From contig QKAF01000142.1 of NCBI GenBank assembly GCA_003246455.1, positions 1-43,085 on the forward strand: DNA of 43,085 nt, given 5' to 3'. The DNA comes from Bacteroidota bacterium. Lineage in GTDB: Bacteria; Bacteroidota; Ignavibacteria; SZUA-365. Made by a program: the position numbers and the translations under genes. Numbering within the stretch: position 1 is the stretch's first letter; each line of letters begins with the position of its first letter. This document shows positions 1 through 8,606 of the stretch, piece by piece. Below the pieces are notes generated by a model. It did not search any database. It worked only from the letters and a program-made list of their open reading frames with translations, and was not told where the DNA came from.

Positions 1-2246
1 GCGCGGAAGGAGAGGTCGGTGCCCCAGTACCCGATGTCGCCGTAGTTGATCGGGATCATCAGGATATCGGTGCGATCGGCCGCCTGCTCCGGCGTGACGG
101 TGCCCAGCGGGGCCTGCGCCATCAATGGTGCGATCCCGTCCGCGAAGTCTTTCGCGGCCTCGGGACCGACCATGGCCTCTGCCTGTTCATAGAGATATGC
201 CCAGGTATCGTTTCCGTTCAGGAATACGTTCGGCGTTGCGACGCGCGCCGGCGTGACGAAGTTTTCGTACTGCGAGTGATAGACGTCGACGCCGAACTGC
301 AGGCGGTCGGTGACCATGCTTTTGTACCCGATTTCCCAGGACTGCAGGGAGGTCGGCTTGAGGCGCGCGATGTCGTTGACCGACGAAGCGGCGACCGGAT
401 CGAACCCTTCCGTCTCGAGGTTCAGCTGCGCGAGGACGCCGCCGACCTGCGTGGGTTCAGGCGCTGAAATCATGGCGAGAAGCTGCTTTGCTTCGTCCGG
501 TACTTCATCGGATTCCATTATCACACCAACGGGACCGTCCCAGTACGCGGAGGCCATGCTCACCGGCAGCCCCACCGTCGGGTCGGGATTCAGCTTCGAA
601 TAGAAGTACAGCTCTCCGTCACGGCGCGTGAAGGTGTAGCCGGACTCCGGCACGCCGACGTTGCGCAGACCGTAGGCAAATGGATCGTATTCAAAACCGA
701 ATACGTCGCCGGTAATGAGCATGTCGAGGAAGAGGTCGCTGATCGCCGGCGTCAGGTAGGCCTGGTTGTAGGTGACACGCATGCTGTGGTTCTCGGCGGG
801 CGAGAATCGCAGCCCCGCGCGCGGCGAAAACACGGGGTCCTCGAGCGCGCTGTGGTAGTCGATGCGCCCGGCGAGCAGCAGGCTGAGCATGTCGCCGGAG
901 AGCTTCGTCTCCGACTGGACGTAGGCGCCGAATTCGTTGACGTTGTCCTTGTCCTCGTTCCGACCCATGATCGTACCTTCGGTTTCCGGACGCGTCAGGA
1001 ACATGTCCGCACCGTAGGTGAGGCGCTCCCACTCGGTCGGCTGCGCGGCGTGCTGCACCTCGGCGACGATTTTTTTCGAATTGTCCACGACGGGCATGCC
1101 GCTGCTGAGCAGATACGTTCCACCGGCGTCATTCATGTTCACATACGCCTGCGCGAAGAAGTCCTCGCTGGCGAAACGCGTCTGCACGTGGGAGAAACTG
1201 AAGTGCTGCGCCATCACGGCGCCGTTGTCGGTAAGATCGAGCCCGCGAATCGCGGTGCTTCTTCCCGCGTTGACGATGAGCGTGCTGCTCTCGCCAAGGT
1301 TGTAATCGAAGCGCCCGTCAAGGGACCAGCGTTCGACGTTGCGGTTGACCGGGTAGGCTTCCCGCACGAATTCCCAGTCCTCCACCGTGGTGTAGCCGCC
1401 GGAGACACGGTATCCGAAATCACTGCCGACGGTTCCCGCATGGCGTCCGGAGAAGGCACCGAGCGAGCGCTCGCCCGTCGTCACCGCGATGTCGGTTCCG
1501 CGGGACGCGAACGGCGATTTGGTGATGATGTTGACCACCCCGTTCGTGACGTTCGGTCCATAGAGTGCGGATCCGGGCCCGAGCACGACTTCGACCCGGT
1601 CGATGTCCGCATCGCTGGGGCTCTGCAGGTAGGAAATGTTCGCGCGCAGCGACGGCAGATTGGTCAGGCGATTGTCGACCAGCGTGCGCATGGTGCCGTT
1701 GAACACGTTGTTGAGTCCGCGCGCCACGTACTCGTGCTGCACGGCGCCTTTCTGCGCGATATCGACTCCGGGCACGTTTTCGAGATGCTCCATCGTTGAC
1801 AGCGCGTTCCGGGTCTGAATATCCTGTGCAGAGATGATCGCGACCGAAGCAGGGGCGTCGAGCGCCTTCTCCTTGCGGCGCGACGCGGTGACGATGACTT
1901 CACCCATGTCGAGCATTTCCTCCTCGAGGGCGATGCCGAGGTCGGCCGTTTCGGCGTCGCCGAGAATGAGCTGCCGTGAATCGGTTTTACAGCCGAGGAA
2001 AGACGATACCAGCTGGTAGGATCCGGCGGCGAGTCCGTTGATGCGGAAGTCTCCGCGGATGTCGGTAAATGCGCCCGTGACGAAGCTGTTGTCATTCGCC
2101 GTCATGACGCGTATATGAACACCGGGAAGGGGTTCGCCAGTTATCGCATGAGTCACGTTGCCGCTCACCACCGTTTTCTGCGCGTGCAGGGGTGTCAGAA
2201 GGACGGCGAAGAGCAGCACGGTCCAGAGAAGAGTGTGTTGTCGCAT
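1..2246 (-). CDS. TonB-dependent outer-membrane receptor, C-terminus cut by window edge
   Basis: Reading from ATG 2246 gives an open frame of about 748 residues that runs off the window, so the last barrel strands are missing. Order of parts: signal peptide (LLWTVLLFAVLLTPLHAQ, about residues 5-22); a carboxypeptidase-regulatory-like domain (about 25-105, with PLPGVHIRV and the GDFRINGLAAGSYQL turn); a TonB-box-like stretch (GEVIVTASRRKEKAL); then the plug domain with VPGVDIA, VEVVLGPGSALYGPN and NGVVNIITK. The end visible at position 1 (NYGDIGYWGTDLSF) fits barrel repeats. A strong Shine-Dalgarno site (GGAGG) precedes the ATG. The family takes up siderophores, cobalamin, glycans or peptides across the outer membrane using TonB energy. 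The substrate cannot be told from the sequence. The gene lies 61 bp downstream of the GNAT-like gene on the same strand. Confidence 0.93.
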   Translation of the reverse strand, partial: MRQHTLLWTVLLFAVLLTPLHAQKTVVSGNVTHAITGEPLPGVHIRVMTANDNSFVTGAFTDIRGDFRINGLAAGSYQLVSSFLGCKTDSRQLILGDAETADLGIALEEEMLDMGEVIVTASRRKEKALDAPASVAIISAQDIQTRNALSTMEHLENVPGVDIAQKGAVQHEYVARGLNNVFNGTMRTLVDNRLTNLPSLRANISYLQSPSDADIDRVEVVLGPGSALYGPNVTNGVVNIITKSPFASRGTDIAVTTGERSLGAFSGRHAGTVGSDFGYRVSGGYTTVEDWEFVREAYPVNRNVERWSLDGRFDYNLGESSTLIVNAGRSTAIRGLDLTDNGAVMAQHFSFSHVQTRFASEDFFAQAYVNMNDAGGTYLLSSGMPVVDNSKKIVAEVQHAAQPTEWERLTYGADMFLTRPETEGTIMGRNEDKDNVNEFGAYVQSETKLSGDMLSLLLAGRIDYHSALEDPVFSPRAGLRFSPAENHSMRVTYNQAYLTPAISDLFLDMLITGDVFGFEYDPFAYGLRNVGVPESGYTFTRRDGELYFYSKLNPDPTVGLPVSMASAYWDGPVGVIMESDEVPDEAKQLLAMISAPEPTQVGGVLAQLNLETEGFDPVAASSVNDIARLKPTSLQSWEIGYKSMVTDRLQFGVDVYHSQYENFVTPARVATPNVFLNGNDTWAYLYEQAEAMVGPEAAKDFADGIAPLMAQAPLGTVTPEQAADRTDILMIPINYGDIGYWGTDLSFR

Positions 2247-2307
2247 GGCTACCTCCGTGGAATTGTGGATGGGTCTGTCGGATCGAATCGTGTATGGTGA
2301 CGTCTGT

Positions 2308-3396
2308 TCAGAAATTCTTGCGATAGACCGCGAAATTGCGCCAGGGGGCCAGGCCGAAACGCTGCGCAAGCCGTTCCGATCCGGTGTTGCCTTCCGTGAT
2401 CCATGTGGAGTACATCCGGTCGTACTGCCGGGCGATGGTTGCCATGTGCCGCGCGAGGGCGAAGCCGGCGGGGGAATTCTGATGCTCGGGACGCATGCCG
2501 ATCGCGAACATCAGCAGGGCTCGGGAACGGCGTGCCAGCATCCTCGCTCGCAGGATGGCGAGCGCCCGCGCAGACCACGCGCTGCGCCGGAAGGCTGCAT
2601 TCACATCCGGGAAACACAGCGCTACGCCGGCAGGGCGGCTTTCATCGTAGACCAGCGACAGGCTGCTGCCGCGCCAGGCGGGGAGCAGAAAACGCGCGAC
2701 GAAGAAATACTCGTCGAGCTGCATCTCCTCGCGGCTCCAGTTGTCGCGGAAGGCCGCGTCGATCACCGAGGCCAGGTCTTCCACGCCCCGGTGCAGGTTC
2801 GAGAGACGCATCGCGCGAATGCGGAAACGGGAAGACCGGGGAGGAAGCCGCTGCAGGAGGGATTCCATATCCGCACGCAGGGTGAGGCTTCTCCACGTTC
2901 TGCCGCGCTGCTCGACGCGGCAGCCTGACGCTTCCAGGAGCTGTGCGTAGTAAGGCGGCGTGCATGCTTCATACAGCACGTTCGCCTCGTCGAAGTGATC
3001 GAGCTGAATGCCGGTGACGCCGGATGTGGTCGGGCTGAAGGGACCCCGGACGCCGTGAGCGCCGTGGGACAAACAGAGTTCTTCAACGCGCGCCAGCAGC
3101 GTGCGTGCGGCGTGGACATCGTTGATGCATTCGAAGAAACCGAGCACCGCAGGATCCGTGCTTCCGGACCGGGGCATGACAAGGGAACACCGTCCGACGG
3201 GGTCGCCGTCGCGACGAAGAAGCAGCATGTACCGCACGCGGCCGCGCAGCGCGGGATTCGCAGTCGTATCGAGCAGGCGCCGCACCTCCCATTCCGGCAG
3301 GGGAATGGCGGGGGAGCGGCGGCCGTAGACCGCACGCGGTATCGAGAGGAATTGCTTCCACTCGTGCGTTTCCGAGACCGTGATGACATCGTACAT
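2308..3396 (-). CDS. GNAT-like acyltransferase family protein
   Basis: This 362-residue protein has a two-lobed GNAT-like layout. The N-terminal lobe contains RGPFSPTTSGVTG followed by YEACTPPYYAQLLEASG. That arrangement is typical of an uncharacterised bacterial family of about 370 residues annotated as N-acetyltransferase-like (YghO-like). The C-terminal lobe ends in a GNAT-style segment with ITEGNTGSERLAQRFGLAPW. I chose ATG 3396 because GGAGAAGG lies just upstream; other in-frame starts exist at 3408 and at a GTG at 3489. The substrate is unknown. The TonB-dependent receptor gene follows on the same strand, but no functional link is obvious. The family assignment is from memory of motif patterns and moderately sure. 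Confidence 0.75.
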   Translation of the reverse strand: MYDVITVSETHEWKQFLSIPRAVYGRRSPAIPLPEWEVRRLLDTTANPALRGRVRYMLLLRRDGDPVGRCSLVMPRSGSTDPAVLGFFECINDVHAARTLLARVEELCLSHGAHGVRGPFSPTTSGVTGIQLDHFDEANVLYEACTPPYYAQLLEASGCRVEQRGRTWRSLTLRADMESLLQRLPPRSSRFRIRAMRLSNLHRGVEDLASVIDAAFRDNWSREEMQLDEYFFVARFLLPAWRGSSLSLVYDESRPAGVALCFPDVNAAFRRSAWSARALAILRARMLARRSRALLMFAIGMRPEHQNSPAGFALARHMATIARQYDRMYSTWITEGNTGSERLAQRFGLAPWRNFAVYRKNF

Positions 3397-3664
3397 GACC
3401 TTCTCCATGTTCGGGGATATCCGCAGCCGCTCGATATGCGGCTGCTTCGAAGGCAAGGTACCGTGCACACCGCCTCGCGGTGTCACCACCGTATCGGGGT
3501 TTTGTCATGAAATTGTCCGCGGAAAATCGGGCGGAAAGTGAAGTGAAGGGCGGATGGTGGGGGGGGCAAACGCGCGCGAGGATACGTGTCCGGACGTATC
3601 CTCGCGATGGACGGAGCCGGCGCCGGCGGATGGCGGCCGGGAGCCGCTCACCGCCGGGGGAACA
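3397..3664. other. Intergenic region, 268 bp, with one long hairpin
   Basis: This gap lies between two minus-strand genes. It holds a perfect 13-bp inverted repeat (listed separately) and otherwise GC-rich sequence with a G-run near 3557-3566. No supported coding frame or clear promoter was seen. Confidence 0.5.
3575..3606 (-). terminator. Perfect 13-bp hairpin downstream of the transglutaminase gene
   Basis: CGCGAGGATACGT (3575-3587) is exactly complementary to 3594-3606, with loop GTCCGG. It lies 59 bp after the stop codon of the transglutaminase-like gene. On the minus strand the stem is followed by only three Ts and then a C-run, so it is not a textbook intrinsic terminator. It may be an RNA 3'-end stabiliser or a protein-binding palindrome. 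Confidence 0.45.
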
Positions 3665-5713
3665 TCAGCGGCGTTCGAGCCGGGTGATATGCGTGCCGGT
3701 GAAGGCGACGACCGCACCCGTGCCGTCCGTTTCGAAGACGATGCGGCGGGTGCCGCTTGCATCGCGCCAGTATCCGGCATTCTCGTCAAAGGTCAGCGGA
3801 TACTCTGCGCCGCGCGGTTCGCGAAGACAGAGCGTGCCGTTGCTGTAGATGACTGCGAAGACGACGTTGGCGCCCTGCAGCACATAGCTGCCGAGAAACG
3901 CGATGAATTCCTCGGGAGCGTCTTCCGCATTCTCGGCAGGCGCGGCCTTTCGCGGCATGCGGTTTTTTTCCATGAGGGAGAGTGCTGTAATTGCACCGCT
4001 CCCGTCGGATTCGAAGCGGATGCGCAGCTTGGGCGCGAGCTGGCAGACCCAGTCACCCGCGTCGTCGGGGTCGTTGAACAGCAGCACCATCTGGCCGGGG
4101 ATGTCGAGTCCCAGCTTCCCGCCCTGATCGAGCACCGTGAACTCTCTGTCGCCGACGTCCTTGCTGCTGTAGATGCCGAGATAGGGGAGGAGACGGGCTG
4201 CATCCGGACGGTCTTCGCCTGAACCGATTTCATACTCAAGGATCTCGAACTCGGTCGCGTTCAGGGCGATGGTCGTGCCTTCCAGCTCGCCCACGCGCAG
4301 ATGTCCGGAATCGACGAAGTCCGTTTCCTGGGCGGTTGCGTCGACGGGAATCCAGCCGGCGTCGCCCATGTAGATTTCATTCCAGCCGTGCTGTCCGAAA
4401 GCGCCGCCCTGGTTCGGGACGTACATGCAGCCCCAGACGACGCGTGCCGGGATGCCGACCGAACGGCAGAATGCCGCCAGCAGCAGGGAATGCGCACCGC
4501 ATTCGCCCGCCCGCGTGTCGAAAGTTTTCCGCGCGGTCCCGCCGCCGGGGATCGCGTAGTCGATGTTCTCTGCCACCCAGGCGCTCATCCGCTGGACGGC
4601 ATTCCAGGAATCCGCTGCGCCTGCGGTGATCTCCCGCGCCTTGCCGGCGAGGACGGCGTCGTCGGATTCGCAGTAGCGGTCAGCCTCGAGGTACTTTACC
4701 AGCTCCGTCTGATTCGAATAATCATGGGGGAACGACGGGGCGTTGTCCCCGGTGTAGGGGACATGCCGGATTTCAAAAATGCCGTCGACCGCGTTGTCCG
4801 TCACCGTGCCGGTGAAAGTCTGACCCGGGACAGTCAACCCTTCCTCGTCTAGCGGGAGTCCGACCGGGGTAAGCCTGGCGCGCACTTTCATGTAGCGGAT
4901 CCCCTGGATGTCGGTGATGTTTTCATTCGTCGGCACCATGATGGTGGAGTTCATGTCCGCGACCTTGATCTTCTTGATCACGGAAGCGTCGGTACGGAAG
5001 ATCCTGCGGTTGAGAACGTTGGCCTGAACGAGCTGTCCGCTTTCGCGGTCGATCCAGACCCGGATGTTGAGCGCCGCCTCTTCATCGAGCTGGTCGAAAA
5101 CCATCGTGTGCCACAGGCGTCCGGCGAGTTCGAGGTCTTCGTCTGGCAGGCGCGTCGTGGTGATGTCCAGCACCTTCCCGTCGCGGACCTGCAGCGTTTT
5201 GTGCACCCGCGAGGTCGTCACGGGGTCGGCAAAGTCCCTCAGCAGGTAATCATAGATCATCGGATTCGGCAGTACGGTCCCTTCGGGGAGGTCGATGCGG
5301 GTTTCCTCTTCCTCACCGAGCGGCGTCAGGTACACGGCGCCGTCGCGCACCACGTACGCGGCGCCCAGATGCGTATCTCCCTGCTCCACTTCGTTGGTAT
5401 GCCAGACGAAGTTGCCGCTCTCCCTGTCGATCTGATACTGCAGGGTCTGCCGGGTGTTGAATTCACTGCCAAGCGCGGTGAGCATCATGAGGACGTTTTC
5501 GTCTAGCTGGATGACGGGGACGCCGTCGCGTTCGGCAGCGGTGAGCGTGATTTCGGCATAGCCGCAGAGGACGTCGCCGAGTTCGATGCCGTAATGGATC
5601 GTCTGCGGCAGCTCCTGCGTCTGTGTGCGGGCAGTGCCTGGTACGCCGAGCGAGCCGAGGAGCAGAACAGCCGTGATGATGGCCGGAAGAAAATGCATAC
5701 GTGTGGGCTTCAT
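3665..5713 (-). CDS. Periplasmic transglutaminase-fold protein
   Basis: This 682-residue exported protein has a signal peptide in the first ~30 residues (FLPAIITAVLLLGSLGVPG). The middle carries a transglutaminase/protease-like domain with a complete predicted triad: Cys405 in GECGAHS, His442 in GQHGWNEIY and Asp458 in PVDAT. The N-terminal ~330 residues are beta-rich and unassigned. The C-terminal ~200 residues contain two similar beta-rich blocks (LDIPGQMVLLF...RIRFESDGSGAI and YWRDASGTRRIVFETDGTGAV), like those repeated at the ends of some bacterial hydrolases. The start at 5713 has a near-perfect AGGAGG site. Such bacterial proteins may be peptidases, amidases or crosslinking enzymes; the substrate is unknown. 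It is divergent from the XRE regulator gene at 5980. Confidence 0.85.
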   Translation of the reverse strand: MKPTRMHFLPAIITAVLLLGSLGVPGTARTQTQELPQTIHYGIELGDVLCGYAEITLTAAERDGVPVIQLDENVLMMLTALGSEFNTRQTLQYQIDRESGNFVWHTNEVEQGDTHLGAAYVVRDGAVYLTPLGEEEETRIDLPEGTVLPNPMIYDYLLRDFADPVTTSRVHKTLQVRDGKVLDITTTRLPDEDLELAGRLWHTMVFDQLDEEAALNIRVWIDRESGQLVQANVLNRRIFRTDASVIKKIKVADMNSTIMVPTNENITDIQGIRYMKVRARLTPVGLPLDEEGLTVPGQTFTGTVTDNAVDGIFEIRHVPYTGDNAPSFPHDYSNQTELVKYLEADRYCESDDAVLAGKAREITAGAADSWNAVQRMSAWVAENIDYAIPGGGTARKTFDTRAGECGAHSLLLAAFCRSVGIPARVVWGCMYVPNQGGAFGQHGWNEIYMGDAGWIPVDATAQETDFVDSGHLRVGELEGTTIALNATEFEILEYEIGSGEDRPDAARLLPYLGIYSSKDVGDREFTVLDQGGKLGLDIPGQMVLLFNDPDDAGDWVCQLAPKLRIRFESDGSGAITALSLMEKNRMPRKAAPAENAEDAPEEFIAFLGSYVLQGANVVFAVIYSNGTLCLREPRGAEYPLTFDENAGYWRDASGTRRIVFETDGTGAVVAFTGTHITRLERR

Positions 5714-5912
5714 GGAATCCTCCTGCCGTCTGCCCGGCACGGACAGCACGGTAACTGTTTACGAATGTCATGCGTGAGTGTTACACCGAAGGTTCCGCGC
5801 TATTCATCCTCCGGGAAAAATCATGCGGCCCAGGCTGCGCACCGTGAAGCGAATCCGGTCGCACCACTCTCCCGGGCATTCCGCTTCCCTCGCTTCCTGT
5901 AGTAAATAATCC

Positions 5913-5941
5913 TTGACAAATAGTAAAGGAAACTTTACATT
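5913..5941 (+). promoter_or_regulatory. Sigma70-type promoter with internal palindrome, XRE operon
   Basis: TTGACA (5913-5918) and TACATT (5936-5941) are separated by exactly 17 bp. The spacer and the edge of the -10 box form an inverted repeat, GTAAAG-gaaa-CTTTAC (5923-5938). This is where an autorepressor would bind. The XRE gene starts about 40 bp downstream, so self-regulation by that protein is the simplest inference. Confidence 0.65.
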
Positions 5942-5979
5942 GCGCATGTATTGTTTGTAGGTCTCATGAACAGAGTTTT

Positions 5980-6189
5980 GTGAAAACCCATCTCCGCAAA
6001 TATCGATTCGAACGGGGAGAAATCAGTCAGCAGCGCCTGGCGGACATGGTGCAGGTGTCGCGGCAGACGATCATCTCGATCGAGCGAGGCGATTACAGTC
6101 CGTCGGTGAAGCTCGCACTGCAGCTGGCCGAGGCGCTCAAGACGACCGTGGAGGAACTATTCGAACTGGAGGATGAAGATCATGTTTGA
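5980..6189 (+). CDS. Small XRE-family transcriptional regulator
   Basis: This 69-residue protein is almost entirely one helix-turn-helix of the Cro/C1 type. Helix 2 and the recognition helix are visible in QQRLADMVQVSRQTIISIERG, followed by the family's DYSPSVKLALQLAEAL. The length is that of the minimal YozG-like stand-alone regulators. The start is a GTG at 5980; the ATG at 5966 is in another frame and soon stops. The gene overlaps the following membrane-protein gene by 8 bp, a pairing common for small XRE regulators and multi-spanning membrane proteins in many bacteria. The upstream promoter carries a palindrome that could be its operator. Confidence 0.9.
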   Translation: MKTHLRKYRFERGEISQQRLADMVQVSRQTIISIERGDYSPSVKLALQLAEALKTTVEELFELEDEDHV

Positions 6190-6865
6190 CTGGGATCGCT
6201 ATTCGTGGATTGCTGCGGGAATGTTTACGGCGGGAATCGTCCTGGGGGCGACCGTTGACGGAGGATTTCTGTTTCTGCTGGTCGGGGCGTACCTGTTTCG
6301 TCCCGCGCTGCTCGCAGCCGGGGTCCGCAGGCCGTATGCCGATGAGCGGCAGCTGCATATCCAGTACCGCTCGGGGAACATCGCACTGATCGTCACCGTG
6401 ATTGCGATCATCGCCATGGCGATCAATGAGACGGCGCAGGGTCGGACTGCGGAAAATTACTATCTCATCCTATTCATCGGGCTGCTTGCAAAGGCGCTCG
6501 TCGGAATCGTGATGAGCCGGGACTTCCGCCGGGCCGGACTGCGCATCACACTATTCATCGGCCTGCTGTATCTGACCTTCGTCGGACTCGAGCACGGTCC
6601 ATCCCTGGGCATGCTGATTGAAGGTGCACCGGGGATCGCGATCCTCGCGGTCGGCCTTCTCGGTCTGCGCTGGCCCTGGGTAAGCGCCGTGCTGCTCGCC
6701 CTTCTCGGTGTGGCGACACTGGTCGTCTTCGGGGTGTTCGGGGGAATGAACATCATGCGCGTCAGTGTCAGCATCGTCCTCTCGATTCCCATCCTCGTGG
6801 CGTCATACTGTTACCTGCAGGCGGCACGGGAGCCGCAGGATGAGGAAGCGGAACCCGCTACCTGA
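6182..6865 (+). CDS. Multi-pass membrane protein paired with XRE regulator
   Basis: This 227-residue protein has about six or seven predicted membrane helices. A short acidic-basic motif follows the second helix (PYADERQLHIQYRSG). That layout resembles the DUF2178-like membrane proteins that are encoded directly after small XRE regulators. The start is taken as ATG 6182 because GGAGG (6168-6172) is 9 bp upstream; the ATG at 6173 would sit directly on that site. The gene overlaps the regulator by 8 bp, so the two are translationally coupled. Function is unknown; a membrane-associated sensor or a stress-related protein regulated with its partner is possible. The C-terminal tail is acidic. Confidence 0.82.
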   Translation: MFDWDRYSWIAAGMFTAGIVLGATVDGGFLFLLVGAYLFRPALLAAGVRRPYADERQLHIQYRSGNIALIVTVIAIIAMAINETAQGRTAENYYLILFIGLLAKALVGIVMSRDFRRAGLRITLFIGLLYLTFVGLEHGPSLGMLIEGAPGIAILAVGLLGLRWPWVSAVLLALLGVATLVVFGVFGGMNIMRVSVSIVLSIPILVASYCYLQAAREPQDEEAEPAT

Positions 6866-6945
6866 AACCGCCAATTATCAGCCGCGCCTCTGTGCGATTC
6901 CCTGCAGGGGACCGCGGACCCACTTTCATGTCCACTGGAGAAATC

Positions 6946-7473
6946 ATGAACACAGAAATAAGCTGTCGTTTCCTTACCGCACTCGGAATCCTGCTTCTCG
7001 TCATCACCTCCGCGGGTTCGCCGAACGCGTCCGCGCAGACACGCGTCGGCGTCTTCGACTCGCGGGCGGTCGCACTGGCGCGCGTTCGTTCCGCGGACTT
7101 CGAGAATCCCGTGACCGAACTCATGGATCAGATGAACGCCGCAAAAGAAGAAGGCAACGATGCGGAAATCCTCCGACTGAAGAAGCTCGGCTCGCTGCAT
7201 CAGGCGCATCTTCACGACCTGGTGTTCGGCCGCGGCACGGTGAACGACTTTTTTGCGGAACTGCAGCCGCGGCTCGCTGCGATCGCGGAGGCGGAATCGC
7301 TGGACATCATCGTGTCAAAATGGGAGACGGCGTTTCTCGGTCCGCGCGTCACCGTCGTCGATATCACGGAGAAACTGGTTGAGCAGTACCATCCGGATGA
7401 CGCCGTCCGGAAGATGATCGATGAAATGAAGAAGGTCGAACCGGTGAAGGACGCGCTCTTTCTCGAGGATTGA
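6946..7473 (+). CDS. Small exported protein, possibly Skp/OmpH-like
   Basis: This 175-residue protein has a signal peptide (FLTALGILLLVITSAGSPNASAQ) and a helical mature region beginning RVGVFDSRAVALARVRS. The start at 6946 has GGAG about 7 bp upstream. The opening beta strand (VGVFDSR) followed by long charged helices faintly resembles the periplasmic chaperone Skp/OmpH, whose mature part begins with a similar I-x-x-V/F-D pattern. I am not certain of the family. It lies 80 bp after the membrane-protein gene and may share its transcript. No catalytic motif was seen. Confidence 0.7.
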   Translation: MNTEISCRFLTALGILLLVITSAGSPNASAQTRVGVFDSRAVALARVRSADFENPVTELMDQMNAAKEEGNDAEILRLKKLGSLHQAHLHDLVFGRGTVNDFFAELQPRLAAIAEAESLDIIVSKWETAFLGPRVTVVDITEKLVEQYHPDDAVRKMIDEMKKVEPVKDALFLED

Positions 7474-7480
7474 ACGCGCA

Positions 7481-7510
7481 GCCGGGGAAGCGGATCGTCG
7501 CTTCCCCGGC
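7481..7510. terminator. Perfect 12-bp hairpin between convergent genes
   Basis: GCCGGGGAAGCG (7481-7492) pairs exactly with 7499-7510 across loop GATCGT. It lies between the ends of two converging genes, 8 bp after one stop codon. There is no T-tract on either side. Its position and symmetry suit a bidirectional 3'-end structure. Confidence 0.55.
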
Positions 7511-7548
7511 GTCGGCACGGGTGTAAGGCTGGCGTTGCCGCGCCGCGC

Positions 7549-8604
7549 CTAGGCGAGAGGACCGGGGCGGCGATGCGCGCGGAGACGGCGGAACAATCCG
7601 GCTGCGAGCAGGATGACAATGAGCAGCAGGAGCGCGGCCGGGACCAGCACCATCCACCAGTTGACGGCGCGAGACACCGCGGTCATCTCCAGATCGCTGA
7701 AGTAGCACATGCCGATGAAGTCTGACCATTGTGCCGTGTTTCCCTCGATCGTGCGCGCGTTCGTTTCCACCAGGATGCCGGGCATGCGCACCTTACTGTG
7801 ATACCCCGGACCCCATACCCGCGCTTCGAATTCCTGCTTCTTCCTGAAGGACTCGAATTCCGCGCTGCCGGCGCTGAACGCTGCGCGCGTTTCCTCAGCC
7901 GGCAGCACCCGGACGAAACACTTCGGAATGCTGTCGAGGTTGTTCTGATCAAGATGCTTCGCCGCGAGTGCGAACAGCGTATCCCTCCGGCTTTCGACCG
8001 TCTCGACAGTCAGAACCGGACTGTCTATCGACCGTACTGCCGAAAGGAAGGCTTCGAAGTAGCTTTCGAACATGTTGCGATGACGCCACTGTTCGAAGCG
8101 CGCCTCCGCGTCTTCCATGGCGAGACTGTCGCCGCGAACGGTGAAGGGGCGGTCGCTCAGTTTGTGCATCCTGAAAAGATCGATCTCCGCAGGGGAAAGG
8201 AAGTCGGTGATTGGAACCGCCATATAGGGATCGTAGCGTTTCCAGGTTTCCGTGTAGACATAGCGCGTGTAGAACCAGTCGAATTCGGTTTCGAGCGTGG
8301 CTTCGATGCTGAGCGATCGCCCCGGAATGCCTTTCAGCGCCCGCGTCATCTCCGCTGCATCGGCGAACTCCCTGCTCGCGGTGAGACGGTGTTTCCCCTC
8401 CGCCGTCGTATCCTGTGTCCGCCTCCACCGCGCATCCAGTGTCAGGGGGAAATCCCCGCGCGCGATCTCCGCGGAGTCCCCCGTGATCACCACGGTGCGC
8501 AGAAGAGTGCCGTTCTGCCGGACTTCCGTCGTGTTTTCTATCTCGAGGCAGCCGGTGAACAGTATCGCGACGGCAATGATGCAGAGGAAATGTGTGCTGC
8601 GCAT
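7549..8604 (-). CDS. Lipoprotein with additional C-terminal membrane helix
   Basis: This 351-residue protein starts at ATG 8604 with AGGAG 6-7 bp upstream. A lipobox is seen at ILFTGC, with Cys about residue 19. The body is soluble, with no recognised domain. A strong hydrophobic helix (WWMVLVPAALLLLIVILLAAG) near residues 316-336 is followed by a basic tail (RRLRAHRRPG). The layout, lipobox plus C-terminal helix plus basic tail, resembles DUF3153/LppM-like proteins, though I cannot confirm that family. The gene follows the anti-sigma gene by 2 bp and so shares its operon. A role as an envelope sensor or as a sigma-factor target is inference. Confidence 0.78.
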   Translation of the reverse strand: MRSTHFLCIIAVAILFTGCLEIENTTEVRQNGTLLRTVVITGDSAEIARGDFPLTLDARWRRTQDTTAEGKHRLTASREFADAAEMTRALKGIPGRSLSIEATLETEFDWFYTRYVYTETWKRYDPYMAVPITDFLSPAEIDLFRMHKLSDRPFTVRGDSLAMEDAEARFEQWRHRNMFESYFEAFLSAVRSIDSPVLTVETVESRRDTLFALAAKHLDQNNLDSIPKCFVRVLPAEETRAAFSAGSAEFESFRKKQEFEARVWGPGYHSKVRMPGILVETNARTIEGNTAQWSDFIGMCYFSDLEMTAVSRAVNWWMVLVPAALLLLIVILLAAGLFRRLRAHRRPGPLA

Positions 8605-8606
8605 GA

